Part shown: positions 8,101 through 14,502 of the stretch, piece after piece | How the letters are laid out: each line of letters begins with the position of its first letter | Position numbering within the stretch: the first letter of the stretch is position 1 | DNA from: Candidatus Nomurabacteria bacterium | GTDB taxonomy: Bacteria; Patescibacteriota; Minisyncoccia; Phycocordibacterales; UBA9973 | Reading direction: 5' to 3' | NCBI GenBank assembly: GCA_026395955.1 | Contig: JAPLXR010000003.1 | Location: forward strand, 1 to 32,002 | DNA: 32,002 bases | Made by a program: the position numbers and the translations under genes | The notes under the pieces: model-generated | Database searches by the model: none | The model's input: the letters and a program-made list of their open reading frames with translations, nothing else | What the model was told of the DNA's origin: nothing

Positions 8101-8238
8101 TGGTCAGGAATAATTTTGTTTTCGTCAAAACAAAATTTTCACGACCCTGGCTCACTTATTTTTTCTGTTGAAAAAATATAGTTCCGCCTCGCACAAGGCG
8201 CGAAAAGCAGAGCAGTCTGCTTTTCTTCCCTTTGTGCG
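8101..8238 (-). repeat. tRNA-abutting structured element A (behind tRNA-Val)
   Basis: In minus-strand order it starts at the end of tRNA-Val. Stem 1 has arms at 8229-8238 and 8190-8198 (CGCACAAAGG with CCTTGTGCG) and includes the last four tRNA nucleotides. Inside is a second 10-bp hairpin (GAAAAGCAGA / TCTGCTTTTC) around ACTGCTCT. An AT hairpin follows (TTTTTTCAACAGAAAAAA), then AATTTTGTTTT-GACG-AAAACAAAATT. The order and several sequence blocks match the element behind tRNA-Glu (10975-11127). It fills the gap between tRNA-Val and tsaD and may be transcribed with both. Confidence 0.7.
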
Positions 8239-8306
8239 CGATGAGGGGATTGAACCCCCGGCCTACCCCACGTCAAGGGGTCGCTCTACCACTGAGCTAA
8301 TCGCGC
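8235..8306 (-). tRNA. tRNA-Val(GAC)
   Basis: A 72-nt cloverleaf on the minus strand. Acceptor GCGCGAT pairs with ATCGCGC, the discriminator is A, and the D arm is GCTC...GAGC. The anticodon stem ACCCC/GGGGT encloses TTGACGT with anticodon GAC, and the T loop is TTCAATC. CCA is not encoded. It reads GUC and GUU codons. A structured repeat element begins at its last nucleotides. The same-strand genes downstream are tsaD and then valS, the cognate synthetase. Confidence 0.96.
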
Positions 8307-8315
8307 ATTGCTTGA

Positions 8316-8343
8316 TTATTACCTATTTTCCTTAATTTTTCAA
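8316..8343 (-). promoter_or_regulatory. Promoter of tRNA-Val
   Basis: On the minus strand, -35 TTGAAA (8338-8343) and -10 TAATAA (8316-8321) are separated by 16 nt. The mature tRNA starts 9 nt after the -10 box, a normal distance. Confidence 0.6.
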
Positions 8344-8356
8344 GTGATTTTTAATC

Positions 8357-8385
8357 TTGATAAATAAAACATTTTATGATATTGT
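8357..8385 (+). promoter_or_regulatory. Probable promoter of the nitronate monooxygenase-like gene
   Basis: TTGATA (8357-8362) and TATTGT (8380-8385) are spaced by 17 nt, upstream of the ATG at 8422. An ATATTGT/ACAATAT hairpin overlaps the -10 region and could be regulatory or chance in AT-rich sequence. Confidence 0.45.
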
Positions 8386-8421
8386 AATTTAAAACAATAT
8401 TGAACCTTAAAAATAATAGTT

Positions 8422-9819
8422 ATGGAAATAGATATAAAATATCCACGAATTATCCAGGGTGGTATGGGAATTAATATTTCCAACTATCATTTGGCGAGCT
8501 CTGTCTCAATGTTAGGACAACAGGGAACAATCTCTGGGGTCACATTAGAAAGAGTACTTATTAGAATTTTACAAAATGGTGATTTGGATGGAGACATTCG
8601 AAGAGCACTTTCATTTTTCCCTTTTCCAAAAATTTCTGAAAAAATTCTACAGAAATATTTTATAGAGGGAGGAATAAAAAAATTAACCCCATTTAAAGGA
8701 GTACCATTTTTTAGTATCAATCCACCTGCAAGTTTGATTGAATTAGTAATAGCTGCAAATTTTTGTATGGTATGGTTAGCAAAAGAAGAACATAATAATC
8801 CAGTTAGTATTAACTACTTGGAAAAAGTTTCAATGCCACATATCTATGCTATTACTGGTGCTATGTTAGCCGGTGTAGATTTTATTACAATGGGTGCAGG
8901 TATACCTATAAAAATTCCTCCAGTAATTGAGGCAATATCAAAATGGGAAACAGCTTCTTATCCTATACCTGTTGATGATAAAGATAGAAAAAGATTTAAT
9001 CATATAATGAGCTTTGATCCAAAAAGTTTTTTAGGAGAGAAGCCGTTTGAAATTAAAAAGCCAGGATTTATTCCTATAATTTCTTCTAACATTTTAGCTC
9101 AAAAACTTTTAAAAGAATTACCTGTAGGTGATGTTTATGGTTTTGTTGTTGAAGAATATTTTGCAGGTGGACACAACGCTCCACCGAGAAATAAAATCGA
9201 TTATGGTGAGAAGGATTTTGTGAATTATGAAAAGCTAGCTGAAATGGGTTTACCTTTTTGGATTGGTGGAAAATATGCTTCACCAGAAAAATTAGAGTGG
9301 GCACTTTCTATTGGTGCAAAAGGAATTCAGGCTGGGTCAATTTTTGCACTTTGTGAAGATTCCGGTATGGACATTATGATTCGCAGGTCTTTGCGTAGGC
9401 TTGGATATAATCAAGAATTAAATGTCAAAACTGACTTTAGAGTTTCACCTACTGACTATCCATTTAAGGTGGCTCAGTTACCTGAAACACTTTCAGAAGA
9501 AAATGTTTATAATTCAAGAGAACGTGTTTGTTCTCAAGGCGGATTAATAGTTCTTTATGAAAAGGAAAATGGATCTATCGGATACCGATGTCCTTCTGAA
9601 CCTATTGATAAATACCTCTCTAAGGGTGGAAAAATAGAAGAAACTGTAGGTAGAGGTTGTTTATGTAACGGACTTCTGTCTACTGCTGGTTTAGGTGATT
9701 TTGGTGAACCTCCTATAGTTACTATGGGAGATGAAACAATTTTTCTAAAACGACTCATGTTAAATGAAAGAGATTGGTATGGGGCCAGAGAAGCTATAGA
9801 CTATTTGTTGTCTTTTTAA
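8422..9819 (+). CDS. Nitronate monooxygenase / 2-nitropropane dioxygenase-like FMN enzyme
   Basis: A 465-residue TIM-barrel flavoprotein. PRIIQGGMGI near residues 8-17 is the family N-terminus. GFVVEEYFAGGHNAPPRN near 241-258 matches the active-site segment, with the His of GGH in the position of the catalytic base. LSIGAKGIQAGSIFALCEDSGM near 303-324 is the phosphate-binding end of the barrel. It is longer than the usual 320-360 residues. The extra C-terminus contains cysteines (ERVCSQGG, GYRCPSEP, GRGCLCNGL) that could bind metal or a cluster; this is inference only. Substrate is unknown: the family oxidises alkyl nitronates and also includes FabK-like enoyl reductases. It is a monocistron with its own promoter and terminator. 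Confidence 0.82.
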   Translation: MEIDIKYPRIIQGGMGINISNYHLASSVSMLGQQGTISGVTLERVLIRILQNGDLDGDIRRALSFFPFPKISEKILQKYFIEGGIKKLTPFKGVPFFSINPPASLIELVIAANFCMVWLAKEEHNNPVSINYLEKVSMPHIYAITGAMLAGVDFITMGAGIPIKIPPVIEAISKWETASYPIPVDDKDRKRFNHIMSFDPKSFLGEKPFEIKKPGFIPIISSNILAQKLLKELPVGDVYGFVVEEYFAGGHNAPPRNKIDYGEKDFVNYEKLAEMGLPFWIGGKYASPEKLEWALSIGAKGIQAGSIFALCEDSGMDIMIRRSLRRLGYNQELNVKTDFRVSPTDYPFKVAQLPETLSEENVYNSRERVCSQGGLIVLYEKENGSIGYRCPSEPIDKYLSKGGKIEETVGRGCLCNGLLSTAGLGDFGEPPIVTMGDETIFLKRLMLNERDWYGAREAIDYLLSF

Positions 9820-9822
9820 AAC

Positions 9823-9852
9823 AAAAGCCCTCAGTATATACTGAGGGCTTTT
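9823..9852. terminator. Bidirectional terminator
   Basis: A perfect inverted repeat with arm AAAAGCCCTCAGTA and a 2-nt centre, followed by T-rich sequence. It lies 3 nt after the 8422-9819 stop and serves convergent transcription with the membrane gene pair at 9876-10820. Confidence 0.9.
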
Positions 9853-9875
9853 AATTTTTTTCTTTTATGAAATGA

Positions 9876-10373
9876 TTAATTCATCATCATAGGTGTAGAT
9901 GAAGTTTTTACAGAATATATCTCTGGATTTACCATTCCAAATATCATAGCGATATGGGCTACTACAAGGAAGATAGCTACAAAAATAACATGCAATTTTA
10001 ATTTTTCTTCTACATTTGCATTCTTTTTAATAAAGCCTAATTCAAGAAGTGAGATTCCAAACAGAGGAATAACACCTAATAAATAACATCCGACAGCAAT
10101 AACGTCAGCAAAACCTCTCCATTCTCCGGTCATTGTTAGTGGTATTACAGCTGTTTTAAATAAGTAGAAAAAGATTCCAAGGAAATATAATCCTACGATT
10201 ATTCCAGCATATTTGCTGATTGTTTTTGCTGTACTGTTAAAGTTTCTAGTAAACAATAAATATAATTCTGTTATAGCTATAGTCTCAGCGAGTATCACTG
10301 GTACTGCCATAAAGATTATTAAATTCCAAGGTTGATTTGAAGCTAAAAGCCCCATATAGTGTGTCATTGACAT
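9876..10373 (-). CDS. Four-helix membrane protein, unknown function
   Basis: A 165-residue protein with about four membrane segments, near residues 16-40, 53-78, 88-112 and 124-147. Features that could matter are an N-terminal MSMTHYM, a Glu within the first helix (LAETIAITELYLL), a His pair in the last helix region (KLHVIFVAIFLVVAHIAMIFGM), and a methionine-rich end (TPMMMN). It resembles, from memory, small permease-like DUF proteins (possibly DUF6803), but I cannot confirm this. It is second in a two-gene minus-strand operon 42 nt behind a His/Met/Cys-rich membrane protein. That makes a role in handling copper or another soft metal a reasonable but unproven guess. Confidence 0.6.
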   Translation of the reverse strand: MSMTHYMGLLASNQPWNLIIFMAVPVILAETIAITELYLLFTRNFNSTAKTISKYAGIIVGLYFLGIFFYLFKTAVIPLTMTGEWRGFADVIAVGCYLLGVIPLFGISLLELGFIKKNANVEEKLKLHVIFVAIFLVVAHIAMIFGMVNPEIYSVKTSSTPMMMN

Positions 10374-10415
10374 AAATATAAATAGTTAAAATTAATAAAT
10401 AAAAATTTCTATTTA

Positions 10416-10820
10416 TTAATGAGTTTTTGGATTAAGAATTCCACGAGAAAAAAGGCTTTGATATAAGTTATCAATAAATTTAATTTTCTGTCTTTTTATA
10501 TAAAGTAAAAACCTTACCAGAGGTGGCGAAGTATAAAGTAAATTTGAAACAATAAAAACTATAATTAATAGAAATATAATTTTAAAAGAATGGAAGACAA
10601 GTATTAGATTTTTTTGTAAAGTATTTAAATGTCCAAAAAAATCTATTGGGCAAACTGCTGACTGGCCGTCCATATATGGGCAATCCGTCGGTGCCATCGG
10701 AGCCATGTGGTCGTGTCCCATGCTCATCATATGTTGGAATATATAAAGAGGTAGTAGTAAGTATAAAGCTAATACTCCGAAAGCTATGAATTTTTTAGTA
10801 TTTGAAAGCTTTAATTTCAT
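10416..10820 (-). CDS. Membrane protein with a His/Met/Cys-rich external loop
   Basis: A 134-residue protein. A hydrophobic helix near residues 11-30 (signal anchor) leads into a loop with HMMSMGHDHMAPMAPTDCPY, followed by a second Cys (AVCP). A second membrane helix lies near 72-97, and the tail is basic and cytoplasmic by the positive-inside rule. Dense His, Met and paired Cys between two helices resemble metal-binding, often copper, sites. No family is recognised. TGC TATAAT lies exactly six nt before the ATG, predicting a leaderless mRNA that also carries the downstream four-helix membrane gene. Confidence 0.65.
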   Translation of the reverse strand: MKLKLSNTKKFIAFGVLALYLLLPLYIFQHMMSMGHDHMAPMAPTDCPYMDGQSAVCPIDFFGHLNTLQKNLILVFHSFKIIFLLIIVFIVSNLLYTSPPLVRFLLYIKRQKIKFIDNLYQSLFSRGILNPKTH

Positions 10821-10826
10821 AAGGAT

Positions 10827-10835
10827 ATTATAGCA
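10827..10835 (-). promoter_or_regulatory. Extended -10 box for the leaderless membrane gene pair
   Basis: The minus strand reads TGC TATAAT, six nt, then the ATG of the 10416-10820 gene. It is a perfect consensus extended -10 at the same distance seen at six other genes here. Confidence 0.65.
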
Positions 10836-10868
10836 CTTAGAGTATAATAATTAAATCCTCAATAATTT

Positions 10869-10896
10869 TTGCCTTTTTTATAAATTATGCTATTAT
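10869..10896 (+). promoter_or_regulatory. Promoter of tRNA-Glu
   Basis: TTGCCT (10869-10874) and TATTAT (10891-10896, with TGC before it) are separated by 16 nt. The mature tRNA begins 9 nt after the -10 box. Confidence 0.65.
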
Positions 10897-10905
10897 ATTC
10901 CCATT

Positions 10906-10977
10906 GGCCCTATCGTCTAACGGTTAGGACATCGCCTTTTCAAGGCGGTAATCAGAGTTCGATTCTCTGTAGGGTCA
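10906..10977 (+). tRNA. tRNA-Glu(TTC)
   Basis: A 72-nt cloverleaf. Acceptor GGCCCTA pairs with TAGGGTC with one G-T wobble, the discriminator is A, and the D arm is GTCT...GGAC. The anticodon stem TCGCC/GGCGG encloses TTTTCAA with anticodon TTC, and the T arm is CAGAG TTCGATT CTCTG. CCA is not encoded. A structured repeat begins at its last three nucleotides. tRNA-Glu(UUC) is a substrate of MnmA, encoded at 30893. Confidence 0.97.
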
Positions 10978-11127
10978 CAAAAGCGCGAATGCAAACAGGC
11001 TAGACTGCTCTAGTCTATTTCGCTTTTGTGAAGACGGAAGCATATTTTTCTAGTAAGAAAAATAGCTGAGTCCGGGGCTGGAAAATTTGTGAGTGACGAC
11101 GAGCAAATTATTGTGGCTCACATAGAT
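10975..11127 (+). repeat. tRNA-abutting structured element B (behind tRNA-Glu)
   Basis: Stem 1 is TCACAAAAGCG (10975-10985) with CGCTTTTGTGA (11021-11031), 11 perfect base pairs that use the last three nucleotides of tRNA-Glu. The loop carries AGACTGCTCT within an inner hairpin AGACT/AGTCT. Next come GACGGAAGC, the AT hairpin ATTTTTCT-AGTA-AGAAAAAT, the block TGAGTCCGGGG, and AATTTG...TGACGA...CAAATTATT. Element A behind tRNA-Val has the same blocks in the same order and orientation. B ends about 28 nt before the -10 box of the next gene. Confidence 0.7.
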
Positions 11128-11151
11128 TATGAATGCGAAGCGTACAAATTA

Positions 11152-11160
11152 TGTTATAAT
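11152..11160 (+). promoter_or_regulatory. Extended -10 box for the leaderless 11167 gene
   Basis: TGT TATAAT is followed by AGTCTT and the ATG at 11167, so transcription is expected to start at the codon itself. The same AGTCTT-ATG junction occurs at the 3039 gene. Confidence 0.65.
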
Positions 11161-11166
11161 AGTCTT

Positions 11167-11592
11167 ATGAATTTTGATCAAATACCGCCGATAGAAAATA
11201 AACAATATACTACTCCAACAAAAGAACAAATGGAATTTTTAGATGCTTGGTTAAAAAATCATCCTGATGAAGTTATTCCAATGGAAATGCGTCGTGATTG
11301 TGAAAAAGAAAAAGATGAATTAATATCTTTATTTAATAAATTTGAAGAAATCCACTCCTTAAAAGATTTAACTGCTCTTGATATTTTTCCACCTAAAACA
11401 GAAGATATAGAAAAATATCAAATTAGAATAGCTGCTAAAAATGATCTTATCCCAATTGTTGCTTTATTAAACGCTTTAAAAGATAAAACAAATATTCCTG
11501 ATTCAGAATATAATAAACTAAAAGAAGGTTATAAAATATTATCTCGTGCTGTCGGAATGGTAAATGGAGGAAAAATAGACCATACCCGTTAA
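11167..11592 (+). CDS. Unknown soluble protein, 141 residues
   Basis: No family is recognised. The protein is charged, with no membrane segment or signal peptide. It starts MNFDQIPPIENKQY, has acidic-basic helical stretches (DCEKEKDELISLFNKFEEI), and ends GMVNGGKIDHTR. The start at 11167 is chosen over an in-frame ATG 78 nt upstream. The upstream extension would translate the tRNA-linked repeat and the -10 box, and TATAAT lies exactly six nt before 11167. It precedes the PLD-family gene by 8 nt and is probably co-transcribed with it. Confidence 0.7.
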   Translation: MNFDQIPPIENKQYTTPTKEQMEFLDAWLKNHPDEVIPMEMRRDCEKEKDELISLFNKFEEIHSLKDLTALDIFPPKTEDIEKYQIRIAAKNDLIPIVALLNALKDKTNIPDSEYNKLKEGYKILSRAVGMVNGGKIDHTR

Positions 11593-11600
11593 TTTACTTT

Positions 11601-12632
11601 ATGAATTATAAATTTTTTACTAATTCACAAAGGTCATGGAAGGCTATGTTTGAAACAATTTTAAACGCTCAAAAGTCTATTTATCTAGAAATGTATATTT
11701 TTAATGATGATATGGAGCAATATAATTTCTTTTCTTTGGTTAAGAAAAAAGCTGAACAAGGTCTAAAGGTTAAAATAATTCTTGATTCTTTTGGAAGCCA
11801 TGATTTAACTAAAAATAAAATAAATGAATTAAGGAATTCTGGAATAGAATTATTTTTTATAAGTTATTTTTTTCACAGAACACATAGAAAGATTTTAATA
11901 ATTGATGAATCTGTGGCCTTTATTGGTGGAGTGAATTTTCATCAAAATGCAAAACTTTGGAGTGATCTGGTTGTTAGGATTAAGGGTAAAAAAATAGTTG
12001 GAGCTATTATAAAATCTTTTGCAAAAGCTTATATAAATGCTGGCGGTAAGGATGAAAATATTTTAAATAAAAGAGATAAAAAATGGAACAATATTAAAAC
12101 ATGGATAGTGGATCATTTTCCTGTTGCACATAAATACAAATTAAAACTACTTTATATAGAGCATATAAACAATGCACATTCAAATATTACGCTTATAACC
12201 CCATATTTTATGCCAAAACGCTGGCTGTCATCAGTTCTTCATCAAGCTGTCTTGCGCGGTGTATCTGTAGAAATTCTTGTTCCTAAAAAAACGGATCATT
12301 TTATAATTGATCGTATTAATTATTTTTATATATATAAACTTTCAAAAGTTGGTGTAAAATTCTTTCTTAAAGAAAATATGAACCATGCAAAAGCTATGAT
12401 ATTAGACAATAATGAAGCTATGATCGGTTCACAGAATTTAGATTTTCTTTCATTTGGATACAATTCAGAGATCGGAGTATTTTTTAATAATACAAAGATT
12501 GTAACTCAACTTTTAAAAATTTCTGAAAAATGGAAAGGAGATTCAGTCTTTTTTGATTACAAAAATTATAAACCAGAATGGTTCGATTATGTTTTATCTC
12601 CATTTATTAAAATCTTTTTCAAAATTTTTTAG
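11601..12632 (+). CDS. Phospholipase D-family protein, cardiolipin synthase-like
   Basis: A 343-residue protein with two HKD motifs: HRKILIID at about residues 95-102 and HAKAMILD at about 262-269, each followed by the conserved G-G/S-x-N segment (GGVNFH, GSQNLD). This two-motif layout with YxExYIF-like sequence near 29-34 fits the cardiolipin synthase (Cls) branch, which joins two phosphatidylglycerols. It lacks the N-terminal membrane helices of Cls A, more like ClsB/C or other transphosphatidylases, so lipid substrate is inferred. It sits between the 11167 gene and nadK in a co-directional run. Confidence 0.85.
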   Translation: MNYKFFTNSQRSWKAMFETILNAQKSIYLEMYIFNDDMEQYNFFSLVKKKAEQGLKVKIILDSFGSHDLTKNKINELRNSGIELFFISYFFHRTHRKILIIDESVAFIGGVNFHQNAKLWSDLVVRIKGKKIVGAIIKSFAKAYINAGGKDENILNKRDKKWNNIKTWIVDHFPVAHKYKLKLLYIEHINNAHSNITLITPYFMPKRWLSSVLHQAVLRGVSVEILVPKKTDHFIIDRINYFYIYKLSKVGVKFFLKENMNHAKAMILDNNEAMIGSQNLDFLSFGYNSEIGVFFNNTKIVTQLLKISEKWKGDSVFFDYKNYKPEWFDYVLSPFIKIFFKIF

Positions 12633-12674
12633 TATTTGCCTGTTTTTTGTTTTGACGTATACTTACTCTTATAT

Positions 12675-13511
12675 ATGAAGAAAACAAATAAAATAGCTAT
12701 ATATCACAGAGGTGATAACAAAAAAGCCATTCTTTGGGATAAAAAAATAAGAAAATGGCTTAAAATTAAACATCCAGAAATACAAATAGATCAAGAAAAT
12801 CCATCTATTGTTATTGTTCTCGGTGGAGACGGTACTATTCTAGATGCTACTCATATTTATAAAAAAGAAAATCCGATTTTTTTTGGTTTAAATCTTGGTC
12901 ATGTAGGATTTTTGGCATCGGTCCGTTTATCAAAAGATTTTTTAACAGGAATAGATCAATTGCTTTCAGGTAATTATAATTTAACAAATAGAATGATGCT
13001 AAAAGCTAGTGTTTTTAGAGATGGTAAAAAAATTATAGAAAAAAATGCCTTAAACGAAGTTGTAGCTCAAAATGTTTTAAGCGTTTCAAAAATAGAGATT
13101 TGGGTTGATGGACATTTAGTTCAAGAAGTTCGTGGAGGTGGTATTTTGGTTGCGACAGGGACTGGTTCAACTGCTTTTAATCTATCACTTCATGGCCCTA
13201 TTATTATGCCTGATGTGCATTGTTTTGTTGTAACTGAAATATTAGATCACAATACACCGACACCGAGTATGGTTGTAAATAGAAAAAAGAATGTTCGAAT
13301 AGTTATAAAGAATTTTAGAAAAAGGGGTGAATTACTTATGGCAAATACAAAAGAACCAGTAGACATGGTTATGAATATAGACGGAAATTTGATTTGTTCT
13401 TTAGATATAAAAGATGAAATAATTATTTCAGAAGGAAGAACTGTAAATATTGCAGAAATAGACAAAGACTACTTTTTCAAAAGTGTAAAAAGTAAATTCT
13501 CTTTTCATTAA
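12675..13511 (+). CDS. nadK: NAD kinase
   Basis: A 278-residue protein that phosphorylates NAD to NADP in the cytoplasm. The diagnostic GGDGT is at residues 50-54 in VLGGDGTILDA, followed by GLNLGHVGFLA, LNEVVAQN and the glycine-rich GGGILVATGTGSTAFNLS. The start at 12675 is preferred to an in-frame ATG at 12636. The latter lies only 3 nt after the PLD gene stop and would place the promoter TTGCCT-N16-TATACT (-10 at 12657-12662) inside the coding region, and NadK homologues begin near the KIAIYHR strand. It converges with trxB, leaving only 2 nt between stop codons and no terminator. Confidence 0.94.
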   Translation: MKKTNKIAIYHRGDNKKAILWDKKIRKWLKIKHPEIQIDQENPSIVIVLGGDGTILDATHIYKKENPIFFGLNLGHVGFLASVRLSKDFLTGIDQLLSGNYNLTNRMMLKASVFRDGKKIIEKNALNEVVAQNVLSVSKIEIWVDGHLVQEVRGGGILVATGTGSTAFNLSLHGPIIMPDVHCFVVTEILDHNTPTPSMVVNRKKNVRIVIKNFRKRGELLMANTKEPVDMVMNIDGNLICSLDIKDEIIISEGRTVNIAEIDKDYFFKSVKSKFSFH

Positions 13512-13513
13512 AA

Positions 13514-14440
13514 TTACTTAGCGTGAATGTATAGGTAAATATCTTCAAGTGCTTTAACTCCATCACCAGCAGCGATGTTGTTTTGATGATAAAGGATATT
13601 TGTACAATCACCAGCAGCCCAGATACCTGCTACAGATGTGCGGTTGGTCCAAGGGTCGATTTTAACTCTATTTACATCATCTAGGTCTACGAGCCCTTTT
13701 ACGATGTCTGTATTAGGAATTTGTCCTATTTCTACGAAGATACCAGTCACAGGTAATTCTTTTGTTTCTTTTGTTATACGGTTTTGATAGATTAAACCTT
13801 CGACAAATTTTTCACCTTTTACTTCTAAAATGTCAGCATTTTTTATAGCTTTCATTTTTGGATTTGATAAAACTTTTTCAACTGTTATTTCATCTGCACG
13901 AAAAGTATCACTACGATTTATGAGAGTTACAGAATTACAATACGCGAGTAGCTGAGCTGCTGATTCAAAACCAGCATTTCCTCCACCGATAACTACTACG
14001 TCTGCACCAGAGAAAAGTGGTCCATCACAAGATGCACAGTAGGTGATACCTTTGTGCTCTAAAGTATCTGCATTTTTTGCAACCAACTTTCTACGTCCAC
14101 TACCTGTAGAAATTAAAATTGTTTTTGCTTGATATTCTTGATTTGCGTCAGTTTTTACAGTAAATATGTTTTCATTTTTTGAAACATTTAGAGCTTTTTG
14201 TCCTTCTTTAACTTCTAGATAATCACCAGCATTAGCCATAATGTGTTTTTTGAAATTTTCACCGAGTTCCATGCCACCGATTTCAGGACTTCCAATCCAG
14301 TTGTATATTTTTTCAGAAACTGTTGATTGACCTCCGAATTCTGCAGTGATAAAAAGTGTTTTTAGTCTTTTTCTCGCAGCATAAACAGCTGCTGAAGTAC
14401 CAGCAGGACCACCACCCAAAATAATTAAATCGTATATCAT
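13514..14440 (-). CDS. trxB: Thioredoxin reductase
   Basis: A 308-residue flavoprotein disulfide reductase. The FAD Rossmann motif GGGPAGTSAAVYAARK is near residues 9-24. The redox-active pair is CASC (135-138, canonical CATC). The NAD(P)H-binding GGGNAGFES is near 152-160, and the C-terminal FAD motif GIWAAGDC near 268-275. It transfers electrons from NADPH to thioredoxin or glutaredoxin-like partners; the CHFC protein at 2662 is one candidate. TATAAT lies exactly six nt before the ATG (14447-14452), predicting a leaderless mRNA. The ftsZ terminator overlaps the region where its -35 would lie. Confidence 0.96.
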   Translation of the reverse strand: MIYDLIILGGGPAGTSAAVYAARKRLKTLFITAEFGGQSTVSEKIYNWIGSPEIGGMELGENFKKHIMANAGDYLEVKEGQKALNVSKNENIFTVKTDANQEYQAKTILISTGSGRRKLVAKNADTLEHKGITYCASCDGPLFSGADVVVIGGGNAGFESAAQLLAYCNSVTLINRSDTFRADEITVEKVLSNPKMKAIKNADILEVKGEKFVEGLIYQNRITKETKELPVTGIFVEIGQIPNTDIVKGLVDLDDVNRVKIDPWTNRTSVAGIWAAGDCTNILYHQNNIAAGDGVKALEDIYLYIHAK

Positions 14441-14446
14441 TCGTTT

Positions 14447-14452
14447 ATTATA
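14447..14452 (-). promoter_or_regulatory. -10 box for leaderless trxB
   Basis: Minus-strand TATAAT is followed by AAACGA and then the trxB ATG. Here the base pattern before the hexamer is GTC rather than TGN, so it is not an extended -10. Confidence 0.55.
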
Positions 14453-14457
14453 GACTA

Positions 14458-14497
14458 TAAATTAAAAATAGAGAAGTTATTCTCTATTTTTAATTTA
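14458..14497 (-). terminator. Terminator after ftsZ
   Basis: An 18-bp perfect inverted repeat with arm ending AAAAATAGAGAA, loop GTTA and a T-rich tail, placed between the ftsZ stop and the trxB promoter. The stem is AT-rich but long. Confidence 0.75.
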
Positions 14498-14502
14498 TCT
14501 CT

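Noticed and set aside
8090-8155. Longer tsaD start 66 nt upstream
   Set aside because: The added residues come from the tRNA-linked element; TsaD proteins begin at MKILSIETSCDD.
11089-11166. Upstream in-frame start for the 11167 gene
   Set aside because: The extension would translate the repeat element and the TATAAT box; the leaderless start is better supported.
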